A stretch of DNA of 14,387 nt from CAYGZA01 sp964354135 (lineage in GTDB: Bacteria; Planctomycetota; Planctomycetia; Pirellulales; Thermoguttaceae), in assembly GCA_964354135.1 (NCBI GenBank), contig CAYGZA010000169.1:1-14387 (forward strand). Direction: 5' to 3'. The notes under the pieces were generated by a model that saw nothing but the letters and a program-made list of their open reading frames with translations, had not been told where the DNA came from and ran no database searches. This document shows, one piece after another, positions 1 through 7,367 of this stretch (its first letter is position 1; the number at the start of each line of letters is the position of its first letter). Made by a program: the position numbers and the translations under genes.

Positions 1-1
1 G

Positions 2-448
2 ACCCCAAACCCCCTGTTTTCACAAGGTCAATTCACAATTTGCAAAACCCCAGTTCTTAATGAGTATGCCGTATCCGTCGCGACGGCCTCACCCCAAGGC
101 TTGTGTGGCCAAATCGACCATTTCAACGGTAGCCTGATTACGCCGGTTGGATACTTCCTCGCGTACTACGAAGAGGCGAGTGAGTTGCGGCCGGAGCGAT
201 GGAACGTTCAGTTGTTCTTCCGAATGGGCCTGCGTTATGACGAGGCTGTGAGAACTACGGATGTCGTCATGGACTCACTCAGTCCGAAATGGCCCGGCTG
301 GCACCCTGATCTGCCCGGTGAAATCGGGCGGCTTCTGTTGCGCGAAACACTCTGTGCTGAGCCAATGGCACTCCACGTGAATCGTTTCCAGGAGCGTGGG
401 GGAGTTGAGTTCGGCCAGACTTGGATTGAAGATAATGACGACATATAG
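2..448 (+). CDS. hypothetical protein, 5' end cut off by window edge
   Basis: The reading frame is open from base 2 to the TAG at 446-448, so this is the C-terminal 148 codons of a gene that begins outside the window. A TTG at 101 is the first possible start codon inside the window, but the frame continues upstream of it without a stop, so I treat the gene as truncated. The product is soluble-looking, with no signal peptide or membrane segment in the visible part. It is rich in aromatic and acidic residues (GYFLAYYEEASELRPERW, FGQTWIEDNDDI at the end). I recognise no family or motif. By eye its GC content is lower than that of the genes to its right, which may mean different ancestry. Two stem-loops follow the stop. 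That it is coding is likely; its function is unknown. Confidence 0.5.
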   Translation, partial: TPNPLFSQGQFTICKTPVLNEYAVSVATASPQGLCGQIDHFNGSLITPVGYFLAYYEEASELRPERWNVQLFFRMGLRYDEAVRTTDVVMDSLSPKWPGWHPDLPGEIGRLLLRETLCAEPMALHVNRFQERGGVEFGQTWIEDNDDI

Positions 449-453
449 CGGCT

Positions 454-501
454 AAGACCAGGTACTCGCAGGGTGGTCTTCGGCCATCAGCCTGCGGCTG
501 A
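454..501 (+). terminator. two tandem stem-loops after the truncated gene
   Basis: The 7-base arms AAGACCA (454-460) and TGGTCTT (474-480) are exact reverse complements around a 13-base loop, starting 5 bases after the stop at 448. A second perfect inverted repeat, TCAGCC-TGC-GGCTGA, lies at 487-501. Neither is followed by a clear T-run, so rho-independent termination is uncertain. The position between a stop codon and the next gene's ribosome binding site fits a terminator. Confidence 0.3.
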
Positions 502-575
502 CGAGTAGCTTATCCGTTGGCCAATCCGTTGAGTCCTCGTCCAATTGCAGCAGAGAAACTACGGAGGAACGCCCC

Positions 576-2063
576 ATGTCTTGCCGACCGATTCTGGTCG
601 CATTGCTGATGGTACCTGGCGCGGCTCTCATCGCGGCAGCCCAGCCGCCCGAGCCGACGCTTAAGCCGCTAGTGCGGGCGGTGGATTTGGACTTGGGGCA
701 GGCCCAGGAGGTCGAACTCTGCAACGGCCAGAAGGTCGCGGTCAATCTGCTGGACCTGCAAGAGACGGCGGATGCGCTCCGTTTGGCCGTGCGCGACGCC
801 CGGGTGGAGGTCGAGGTGGATGGCCGGCGCGTCTGGCTCACGTCGGCCACCTATCACCTGCCGGTCCCTATCGGCAAGGTGCGGATCGATTGCCCGATCA
901 CCAAGGGCTATACGAAGAATAGCGGCAGCGACGCCTGGGGATTAGAGAAGGACGCCCGGCTGCGGCTCTGGCCCGCGGAGTCGCCGCTGATGAACCCCGG
1001 GACGTTCGTCTACCCGGTCCGCCAGCGGTGGCTGGCCAGCTCCACGCAAATGGCCAACGAGCCCTGCTACGTCGATCACGCGGACCAGCCGAAGCTCAGG
1101 AAGATCTACTACCACTACGGGCTGGACTTCGGCGGCTGCGAGGGAATGACCGAGGTGCTGGCCGCGACCGACGGGCTGGTCGTCTCGGCGAGGAAGGAGG
1201 CGCTTGACGGCTACAAGGACACGCCGGTCAGCCCGCGGTACGACGTGGTCTACGTCCTCGATAGCCGCGGCTGGTACTATCGATACAGCCATTTCTTCTC
1301 GATCGACTCGACGATCCGCCCGGGGACGCGGGTTCGGGCAGGCCAGCGGCTTGGGCTCTTGGGCAAGGAAGGCGGGAGCGGCGGGTGGTCGCACTTCCAC
1401 TTCGACGTCTTCTGCCGGCAGCCCTCGGGCAAATGGGGATGCCAGGAGGCCTTTGGTCTTGTGTGGGAGGCGTACCAGAAGCAGTATCAGCCCAAGTTGA
1501 TCGCCCTGGCGCGGCCGCATCACTTGATCTTGACCGGGCAGGCCGTCGAGCTCGACGCCGGCCGCTCCTGGAGCGCGGATGGGAGAATCGCCGGCTACCG
1601 GTGGACCTTCACCGACGGCACGATCGCGGACGGGCCCAAGGTCAAGCAAACATACGAACGTCCCGGCTACTACAGCGAAGTGGTGCAAGTGACCGATGCG
1701 GCGGGCCGGGTCGAGCACGATTTCGCCATTGTCATCGCCGTGGACAAGGAGCATCGCGACCGGCTGCCGCCTTCGCTCCACGTGGTCCACCACCCGACGC
1801 TCGGCATCCGCCCCGGCGACCTGATCACGTTCAAGGCCCGGACGTTCGGCACCACCGACGGCGAGGAGACCTGGGATTTCGGCGACGGCACGGCGAAAGC
1901 GAAGACCCGATCCGACGGAAACGTCGTCGCGCTGGCCAAGGACGGCTACGTGGTCGTGACGCATCGCTACGAGAAGCCCGGCCACTATCTCGTCCGCGTC
2001 CAGCGCACGGACGGCTACGGGCAGACGGCGGTGGGACACGTACAGGTCGTGGTCGGCGAGTAA
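576..2063 (+). CDS. secreted M23-family peptidase-like protein with two PKD domains
   Basis: The 495-residue product starts with a signal peptide (about residues 1-22, hydrophobic core ILVALLMVPGAALIAAA). GGAGG at 563-567, 8 bases before the ATG, supports this start. Residues about 175-280 form an M23 (LytM/peptidoglycan endopeptidase) domain. H180xxxD184 (HYGLD), H239 (YSH) and H273xH275 (HFHFD) match the zinc ligands and catalytic histidine of that family, so it may be active. Two PKD-like beta-sandwich domains follow, at about 315-390 (YRWTFTDGT) and 405-493 (ETWDFGDGT, then GHYLVRVQRTDGYG). Residues 30-105 are a beta-rich segment I cannot assign. M23 enzymes cut peptide cross-links in cell walls; PKD domains usually mediate binding outside the cell. 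Planctomycete peptidoglycan is sparse, so the substrate could be another protein. It appears to be transcribed alone. Confidence 0.85.
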   Translation: MSCRPILVALLMVPGAALIAAAQPPEPTLKPLVRAVDLDLGQAQEVELCNGQKVAVNLLDLQETADALRLAVRDARVEVEVDGRRVWLTSATYHLPVPIGKVRIDCPITKGYTKNSGSDAWGLEKDARLRLWPAESPLMNPGTFVYPVRQRWLASSTQMANEPCYVDHADQPKLRKIYYHYGLDFGGCEGMTEVLAATDGLVVSARKEALDGYKDTPVSPRYDVVYVLDSRGWYYRYSHFFSIDSTIRPGTRVRAGQRLGLLGKEGGSGGWSHFHFDVFCRQPSGKWGCQEAFGLVWEAYQKQYQPKLIALARPHHLILTGQAVELDAGRSWSADGRIAGYRWTFTDGTIADGPKVKQTYERPGYYSEVVQVTDAAGRVEHDFAIVIAVDKEHRDRLPPSLHVVHHPTLGIRPGDLITFKARTFGTTDGEETWDFGDGTAKAKTRSDGNVVALAKDGYVVVTHRYEKPGHYLVRVQRTDGYGQTAVGHVQVVVGE

Positions 2064-2099
2064 TCGGCTGTCGGCCGTCAGCAATCGGCTATCAGCCGC
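2062..2099. repeat. short imperfect direct repeat after the M23 gene
   Basis: AATCGGCT occurs at 2062-2069 and again at 2083-2090, each followed by a variant of TCGGCC/TCAGCC, giving two imperfect copies of a unit of about 21 bases. The first copy contains a near-palindrome (GCTGTCGGCCGTCAGC, two central-pair mismatches). It sits in the 130-base gap between the convergent genes ending at 2063 and 2194. It could be a bidirectional terminator or part of a dispersed intergenic repeat. I see no gene in this gap. Confidence 0.35.
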
Positions 2100-2193
2100 A
2101 TGAGGGGAAATCGCGGGCGGATCCGGCCGTCAAGGGTGTTGTACCGAGACAGGACGCACGGCCAAGGCTGCTTCAGGATCGGCGATGTCGCCC

Positions 2194-2976
2194 TCACGTC
2201 TCTTGGAGCTTCCTGACTTGCACCGCCAGACTGCGGGCACGTTCCGAACCGTACTTACCCAGCAGCCGTCGAACGCTGCTCAGGGACTGAAGCGACCGGA
2301 AGTCGGTCTTCAGGGCCTCCATATAGTCGGCAGCGGGAATCTCAGCGACCAGCTCCTTCAGAAGCACCCGCTCTCCCGCAAACACGACGATCCCGTTGTC
2401 GTCCCGGGGATTCCCGAATCCGTGGAAGCCGTACCGGATGAGCAGGCTCCTGAAGTCGTCTAGGAGCTTGGAGTGCAGCACTCGGCGCCTGCGCCACTTG
2501 GCAAGACCGCTTCCGCCTTTCCTGGAATCCCTCTCCCAGGCGTTCCAGTAATGGTATCGGAACAGCTCGATCAACTCCGGAAGTGCCAGTTGCTTATTCC
2601 CGGGCAACGCCTTCCAGGGTGGCTTCCGGAGCAGGTCCCGACCGAATTCGCGCTTCAGGTACTCAATGACCCTGAAGTTGGGGTACTCGGAAGCGTCGAG
2701 CACGCGCGTTCCGGGCAGAAGACCCACCCGCAGCAACGTTGACCCGAACCAAAGGGCGATTCGCCAGTTGGAGGTGACGTAGATTCCCGTTCCGAGGTTG
2801 CCTCCGCTCGCGTAACGTTCGCCATCGCCGGTTGACAGCCAGACGCGAAAACCTTGCTGCGCAATGCGCTCGGCTGCGCGAAACGACGTTGCGTGATAGA
2901 AGATGCGATTCGTGTAACTATCGGCCACTTCGTCCACGATGGATGCACCGAGCGGGGAACGTCGGCCGACTGCCAT
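2194..2976 (-). CDS. putative ADP-ribosyltransferase-fold (ART/PARP-like) protein
   Basis: The frame extends upstream to 3207, but that part overlaps the Uma2 gene and reads as low-complexity shadow sequence. The ATG at 2976 is the first in-frame start after the Uma2 stop and gives 260 residues. GTG codons at residues 14 and 17 are alternatives, and no strong Shine-Dalgarno sequence precedes 2976. Residues 26-75 resemble the ART core: YHAT with H28, a helix ending in IAQQGF, then GTGIYVTSN with Y66 followed by a helix (RIALWFG). A later strand segment, DDNGIVVFAGERVLLKEL (192-209), resembles the third motif, though no clear catalytic Glu can be placed (E202 is possible). Residues 110-185 are a Lys/Arg-rich helical insert. 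Such folds include toxins and effectors that transfer ADP-ribose from NAD. The assignment rests on motif pattern only. It lies 40 bases downstream of a Uma2 gene on the same strand and is probably co-transcribed with it. Confidence 0.5.
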   Translation of the reverse strand: MAVGRRSPLGASIVDEVADSYTNRIFYHATSFRAAERIAQQGFRVWLSTGDGERYASGGNLGTGIYVTSNWRIALWFGSTLLRVGLLPGTRVLDASEYPNFRVIEYLKREFGRDLLRKPPWKALPGNKQLALPELIELFRYHYWNAWERDSRKGGSGLAKWRRRRVLHSKLLDDFRSLLIRYGFHGFGNPRDDNGIVVFAGERVLLKELVAEIPAADYMEALKTDFRSLQSLSSVRRLLGKYGSERARSLAVQVRKLQET

Positions 2977-3016
2977 CCTGCGGCGGCACTTGGGTACTTT
3001 CGGGGCACGTGCTCCT

Positions 3017-3568
3017 TCATCGCGACTCGAAGATCTCACCGACAGGGACTGAAAAACCGGGCAGGAGGTCGCCGACGAGGAGCGTGTCGCCGGCAGTGAG
3101 GACAACGATCTCGCTGCGGCTGCGATAGACGGTGACCGTGCGGGTTTGCGGGTCCACAACCCAGACCAATCGGCAGCCGGCGTCCAGCCAGTCCTGGATT
3201 TTGGCACTCACCTCGCTGGCCCGGTCGCCCGGCGAGAGGACTTCCACGGCCAGGTCCGGAGGCCCGTCAAAGAACCCTCTGGGAAGCGTGGCAGGGACGC
3301 GCTCGGTGCGGACAAACGCGACGTCCGGCGCGCGAACAGTATCGGGATCGTGTGCGATCTGAAACCCGGTCTCGGCACCGGTCACCACCCCGAGCACTCG
3401 GCTGCCAGGAGAGTTCCTCAGCAAGGCGGCGATGTTGGCCGCTATGCACCCGTGTTCGAATCCGGCGGGCGACATCATCGTCAATTCTCCGCGCACGAGC
3501 TCGCAGCGGCCTAGCTCCGGCGCGTTGAGCAACTGTGCGGCGGTGGTGATCGTCTCGGTCGCGGCCAT
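3017..3568 (-). CDS. Uma2-family PD-(D/E)XK endonuclease-like protein
   Basis: The start at 3568 is chosen because GGAGG (complement of 3577-3581) lies 8 bases upstream. A longer frame to 3631 exists but has no comparable ribosome binding site. The product has 183 residues, usual for Uma2 proteins. The restriction-endonuclease-like core is visible: an acidic N-terminal motif (RCELVRGEL, E23/E28), D82 in RAPDVAFV, the signature PPDLAVEVLSP (D105, E109), and K123 in SAKIQDWLDAG. These are the expected metal-binding and catalytic residues, so the fold is likely intact. Uma2 proteins occur in large numbers in planctomycetes and cyanobacteria; their biological role is poorly understood. The 154-base spacer upstream separates it from the nicotinate phosphoribosyltransferase gene. 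The ART-like gene follows on the same strand. Confidence 0.88.
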   Translation of the reverse strand: MAATETITTAAQLLNAPELGRCELVRGELTMMSPAGFEHGCIAANIAALLRNSPGSRVLGVVTGAETGFQIAHDPDTVRAPDVAFVRTERVPATLPRGFFDGPPDLAVEVLSPGDRASEVSAKIQDWLDAGCRLVWVVDPQTRTVTVYRSRSEIVVLTAGDTLLVGDLLPGFSVPVGEIFESR

Positions 3569-3666
3569 ACATACATCCTCCGTTGCCGATGGGGTGCAGT
3601 CAATGGCCCCTACGGGTTCGTTGGCCGACACTCATGGCGCCCTCCTCAGTCCACTGCACGGGTAGA

Positions 3667-3718
3667 CACGCTGCGCGTGCCTGTGCTACGCCGGCGCGGA
3701 CCGGCGGGACGCCGGTTC
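3667..3718 (-). repeat. GC-rich double hairpin between two minus-strand genes
   Basis: Two inverted repeats are seen. CACGC-TGC-GCGTG lies at 3667-3679. ACCGGCG-GGA-CGCCGGT lies at 3700-3716 and extends by a G-T and a G-C pair to 3698-3718. The second lies 4 bases past the stop codon of the nicotinate phosphoribosyltransferase gene, in its direction of transcription. It could act as a terminator for that gene or be one copy of a dispersed GC-rich intergenic repeat. No T-run follows on the transcribed strand. Confidence 0.4.
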
Positions 3719-3722
3719 TACT

Positions 3723-5225
3723 TCATTTCCCATTCTCCCCTTTCCCTTTTCTTCCCTCTTTTGGACCCCGCGTTCTCCGAACCATCTCCATCTTACGCTC
3801 GTACAGCCTGGCTTCGAGACCCACCGGGTACTGGTGCGGATTGACGAGCCGCTTGATGCTGGGGTGAAACGCGGCGAGTTGTTCTTGGGCGCGGCGGCGG
3901 ATCTCGTCCAACGAGGGCGGGTCGTACACCCGCTTGCCGCCGCGGAAGACCGGGACCAAGAGGTCCTCGAATTGGGTGCCTGCGGGGATCGTCTTCTGCC
4001 GCGTCGGATCGAGCGGATCGACGATGGCGCATTGGCCGGCGACTGGGTGCTCCAGGTCAAAGATGGCGTCGGCCATCGCCTCGCCGTCGCGAAAGTAGCG
4101 GCGGACCTGGAGGATGCCCGGGTTGGAGGTCTTCGCGGCGTGATCGGAGACCTTGAGCCGCTCGCGCCACGGCCCGCGCGGCTCGCGGACCGCCGAAAGT
4201 TTGTACACGGCTCCCAGGGCCGGATCGTCGTATGCTGTGGCCAATCGCGTGCCGACGCCCCAGACGCCGATGGTGGCCCCCTGCTGTTTCAGGCTTTCGA
4301 TCAGGTGCTCGTCCAGGTCGTTCGAGGCCAGGATCGCCGTGGACTGGAACCCGGCGGCGTCGAGGATCTTGCGGGCCTCGATGCTCAAGTAGGCCAGGTC
4401 GCCGGAATCGAGCCGGATGCCGAGAAGCGGGTAGCCGCGCTCGCGGAGCCACTTGCCCACTTCGACCGCCTTGCGAACGCCTTCGAGCGTGTCGTAGGTG
4501 TCGACCAGGAAGACGCAGTTGCCGGGCATGGCCTCGGCGTAGGCCCGGAAGGCATCCAGCTCGTCGTCGAAGCACATGACCCAACTGTGGGCGTGGGTGC
4601 CGCGCACCGGAATGCCGAAGAGCCGGCCGGCCAGCACGTTGGACGTGCCCGCACAGCCGCCGACGTACGCCGCGCGGCTGGCCGTCACTCCGCCGTCGAT
4701 GCCCTGGGCGCGGCGGAGGCCGAACTCCAGGACCGGCTCGCCGCGGGCGGCCATCACCACGCGGGCGGCCTTGGTGGCCACGAGCGTCGGGAAGCCGAGG
4801 AGCGTGAGCAGGGCCGTCTCGGGAAGCTGGCTGGAGGCAAGCGGGCCGCTGAGGCGCACCAGCGGCTCGTGGGCAAACACAACGGTTCCTTCGGGTACGG
4901 CATCGACGTCGCAGGCGAAGGTCGCCGTGCGGAGGAAATCGAGGAACGCCGGCTCGAAGAGCGGCTTTCCGTCGGCAGCGGTCAGCCCCGCGAGATACCG
5001 AAGATCGGCCTCGTCGAACCGCAGGTGTTCGAGGTAGTCGATCACCGCCGCCAGCCCGCAGGCGATCGCGTAGCCGCCGCGGAAGGGGTTGTCGCGGAAA
5101 TAGAGATGGAACACGGCCTCGCGGCGGTGGATGCCCGTCTTCCAGTAGCCGTAGGCCATGGTGAGCTGGTAGAGGTCGGTCAGGAGTGCCAGCGAGGGCT
5201 TGTACAAACGGCTCAGCGTGTTCAT
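3723..5225 (-). CDS. pncB: nicotinate phosphoribosyltransferase
   Basis: The enzyme joins nicotinate to phosphoribosyl pyrophosphate, using ATP, to make nicotinate mononucleotide in NAD salvage (cytoplasm). The N-terminus (LALLTDLYQLTMAYGYW) is typical of the family. GTHAHSWVM carries the histidine region phosphorylated in this family. RLDSGDLAYLS, ASNDLDE and GVGTRLATAYDDPALG are phosphoribosyl-binding and core motifs. The start at 5225 (500 residues) has GGGGAGG just upstream. A GTG at 5255 would add 10 residues and overlap the upstream stop, but has no better site. The last 15 or so residues (GPKEGRKGKGENGK) are a low-complexity tail encoded by a purine-only tract and do not look like family sequence, so the original stop may have been lost. 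The gene follows the GH99-like gene by 26 bases and is probably co-transcribed with it. Confidence 0.95.
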   Translation of the reverse strand: MNTLSRLYKPSLALLTDLYQLTMAYGYWKTGIHRREAVFHLYFRDNPFRGGYAIACGLAAVIDYLEHLRFDEADLRYLAGLTAADGKPLFEPAFLDFLRTATFACDVDAVPEGTVVFAHEPLVRLSGPLASSQLPETALLTLLGFPTLVATKAARVVMAARGEPVLEFGLRRAQGIDGGVTASRAAYVGGCAGTSNVLAGRLFGIPVRGTHAHSWVMCFDDELDAFRAYAEAMPGNCVFLVDTYDTLEGVRKAVEVGKWLRERGYPLLGIRLDSGDLAYLSIEARKILDAAGFQSTAILASNDLDEHLIESLKQQGATIGVWGVGTRLATAYDDPALGAVYKLSAVREPRGPWRERLKVSDHAAKTSNPGILQVRRYFRDGEAMADAIFDLEHPVAGQCAIVDPLDPTRQKTIPAGTQFEDLLVPVFRGGKRVYDPPSLDEIRRRAQEQLAAFHPSIKRLVNPHQYPVGLEARLYERKMEMVRRTRGPKEGRKGKGENGK

Positions 5226-5251
5226 GGCAGCCTCCCCGTGCGCTAAGCCAA

Positions 5252-7084
5252 TCACCGCCCCGCCAGCTTTCCGGCGACGAACAAGAGCAGGTCCTCGAGC
5301 AAGGCGTCGCCCTGCGGGCCGTCGACAAGCCCGAACCAGACGTACAGGACGCGGCCCCCAGTCGGCTCGCCGGTCTTGTGCTCGACGTAAGCGACCCCGT
5401 CGCCGTAGTGCTTCCCCTGCTGATCGCGCAGCTCGAGGATCGGCGCGACGAGGTCTCCCCGGGCCGCTTGGGAGCGGACGAAGGGCCGCCAGCGGGGATC
5501 GCTATCGATCGGAAATGGAATCGCCGCCGGGACGTGCGGCAGATGGTTTCCGACTCGAACGAAACGCAACTGGGCGTCTTGCGGCGGCTGCTCCCAGCCG
5601 CCATCCGGTCCGGCCACCGAAAGCGGCAGCCCGAACTTGCGGCTGCTCTCGACCGTCGCGCCCTGCTGGTCGTAGTGGAACGGCATCGGCCCGGAGGGCA
5701 GAACCACGAGCGTTCCGCCGCCGCCGAGCCAGCGCAACAGGCCCGAGTCCACGTCGCCCGGTTGCCGGACCGTTTGCCGATAGCCCTCGCCGCCGAGGTA
5801 GAAGAGGACGGGGTACTTTTGCACGTCGGCCGGCTGCAAGTCGGCTACCTGCTCCCAGGAGAGGACGGGCGGCTTCGCCGGCAACTTCATCAGGGCCCAG
5901 ATGGCCGAGGACTCGGGATCGGGCAAGATCGCGGCGCGGAGGCTCTCTAGTTTCTTGACCTCGTCGCGGCTGAACGTTTTTGGGCCCGGCCCTGCTTCTT
6001 TCGTTTTCGCACGGGCCGCCCGCGGCTTGCCCTTGAACTGTGTCGTGTACTGCGCCGTCAGTTCGAGGTACTTGTGACCGAATTCGGCCGAGGGCTCGAT
6101 CTCGCTCCCTTCGAACCATTCGTTCCAGGAGGTAACGAGGACCCAGTGCGGGTCGGCGGCAATGGCCTCTTCCCATTGGGCGCGGTACGAGGCCCCGTCC
6201 ATGCGGTCCACGCGGAGGCCCGGCTTGCGGATCTTGGTGTCGTCGTAGCCGGGGATCACGGTGAGCGTGCTGATGCGGCCCAACGCGTCGGCGGTCTTGA
6301 CCCACGCCGGGTAGGCCCTCTTCGCCCACGCGCGGACCTCCGCCAGGGACTTACCGGGCAACATGCCGGCCGTGTTGTAGGTGTGGATGCCGTCGAAGAT
6401 GCGGGCCGCGGGCGTGCTGAGCTGGTCGCCGATAAAGACCGCCTTCTCGGGATACTCGCGGTTGACCTGGGTGATCGTCTCCAGCCAACGCGGCAGGCCG
6501 ATCTCGCCCAGGGTCCGCCCGTAAATGAACAATACCGGCTTGTCCTCGACGCGGAGCCAGGCCGGGTGCTTGGCGTAGCGGTTGAGCACGTAGAGCAGGT
6601 CTTTGGCGGCAGACTCGGCATTCTGCGGCTGGGGCACGGTTTCGTAGTAGATCGTTGCCCGCAGTCCGGCCTCCTGGCAGGCGTCGAGGATCCTGCTCAT
6701 CACGCGGTCGGTGGGATCACCCCTACCCCACCAGCTAATGATCCAGCCGTCGATGCCCGCCTTCTTGGCCCAGGCGCAGTGTTGGGCGATGAGTTTCGGG
6801 TCGTGCGAGTCGTAGGGTCCCATGGCCGGGAAGTGGGTGACGTTGGAGATGGTCTTGGCCTTCTCGTCCAAGTTCTCCCACGACATCTTCAGCCCGGCGC
6901 CGCCAGGGACGGCAGGGTTGTAGTACCAAGGATAGTAGAACGCCAGGACCTGGCGCGGGACATCGGTATAACGGACCGCAGCCCGTTGGGCCATCGCGTC
7001 CAGGTTCACCTGCGCCCGCGCCGGCGCGGCGCAATTCCATGCCCCGACAAGTGCCACCCAAGCCAGAACCGCGCACTTCTTCAT
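5252..7084 (-). CDS. secreted GH99-like glycoside hydrolase with C-terminal amidotransferase-fold domain
   Basis: The 610-residue product has a signal peptide (1-24, ending APARA-Q). GGAGG 7 bases before the ATG at 7084 supports the start. Residues about 44-350 match the GH99/GH71-like (endo-alpha-mannosidase type) barrel: VLAFYYPWYYNP at 47-57, MGPYDSHDPKLIAQH at 88-102, GIDGWIISWWG at 110-120, and WNEWFEGSEIEP at 320-331. E322 and E325 correspond to the catalytic glutamate pair of characterised GH99 enzymes (NEWxE), so hydrolase activity is plausible. Residues about 350-385 are a Lys/Arg-rich linker. Residues about 395-608 resemble a class I glutamine-amidotransferase/ThuA-like fold (VLFYLGGEGY, LLRWLGGGGTLVVLPSG, GRVLYVWFGL) with no evident catalytic Cys. 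This part is seen in other planctomycete exported proteins and may bind sugar. Substrate is unknown; mannan-type glycans are a guess from the family. Confidence 0.85.
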   Translation of the reverse strand: MKKCAVLAWVALVGAWNCAAPARAQVNLDAMAQRAAVRYTDVPRQVLAFYYPWYYNPAVPGGAGLKMSWENLDEKAKTISNVTHFPAMGPYDSHDPKLIAQHCAWAKKAGIDGWIISWWGRGDPTDRVMSRILDACQEAGLRATIYYETVPQPQNAESAAKDLLYVLNRYAKHPAWLRVEDKPVLFIYGRTLGEIGLPRWLETITQVNREYPEKAVFIGDQLSTPAARIFDGIHTYNTAGMLPGKSLAEVRAWAKRAYPAWVKTADALGRISTLTVIPGYDDTKIRKPGLRVDRMDGASYRAQWEEAIAADPHWVLVTSWNEWFEGSEIEPSAEFGHKYLELTAQYTTQFKGKPRAARAKTKEAGPGPKTFSRDEVKKLESLRAAILPDPESSAIWALMKLPAKPPVLSWEQVADLQPADVQKYPVLFYLGGEGYRQTVRQPGDVDSGLLRWLGGGGTLVVLPSGPMPFHYDQQGATVESSRKFGLPLSVAGPDGGWEQPPQDAQLRFVRVGNHLPHVPAAIPFPIDSDPRWRPFVRSQAARGDLVAPILELRDQQGKHYGDGVAYVEHKTGEPTGGRVLYVWFGLVDGPQGDALLEDLLLFVAGKLAGR

Positions 7085-7367
7085 CGCAATGCCTCCAACT
7101 TCTGGTGTCTGATCGCAACCACGATGCCCGGGGACCGATTATAGCCGACGCCCCGGCCACGACCAACCGGCGGCCACCCAAGGGCCCTCCGAGCAAGAGA
7201 AGCTGGGATGCAGGGGGCGCTACACATCGACCCCGCTACGGAGGCGAATCGCGTGGTGTCGTGGTTGTTTACTCGGGGCCAGTCCTTTAGAATGGTGCTG
7301 AACGCGGGCGACTTGCGGGTTCCGTAGCGCGGCCTTCAGCCAATCGCTTCCCGAGGGGGGGCTTGTC
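7085..7367. other. divergent intergenic region
   Basis: These 283 bases lie between the start of the minus-strand GH99-like gene and the start of the plus-strand Uma2 gene. No coding sequence is supported. A sigma70-like promoter for the right-hand gene is listed separately. I could not find an equally clear promoter for the left-hand gene. Confidence 0.6.
7265..7293 (+). promoter_or_regulatory. sigma70-like promoter for the second Uma2 gene
   Basis: TTGTTT (7265-7270) and TAGAAT (7288-7293) are separated by exactly 17 bases and each differs from the consensus hexamer by one or two bases. Transcription would start near 7300 and leave a leader of about 68 bases before the ATG at 7368. The surrounding DNA is GC-rich, so the match stands out, but planctomycete promoters are poorly known. 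Confidence 0.45.

Noticed and set aside
517..545. Possible promoter TTGGCC-17-TCCAAT before the M23 gene
   Set aside because: The -10 hexamer matches the consensus poorly, so I do not list it.
942..2084. Long minus-strand frame opposite the M23/PKD gene
   Set aside because: It is antisense to a gene with clear domains; its Arg/Val/Asp/Gly-rich composition is typical of GC-rich shadow frames.
2655..3020. Minus-strand frame with AAGGAG and start codons overlapping the Uma2 stop
   Set aside because: The site is reasonable, but the product has Ser/Arg/Pro-rich shadow composition and competes with the ART-like frame, which shows real motifs.
2977..3207. N-terminal extension of the ART-like protein
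   Set aside because: It overlaps the Uma2 coding sequence and reads as Ser/Arg/Ala-rich shadow; the homologous-looking core begins after 2976.
3834..5246. Long plus-strand frame opposite nicotinate phosphoribosyltransferase
   Set aside because: The opposite strand encodes a full, motif-complete enzyme; this frame has no recognisable family and shadow-like composition.
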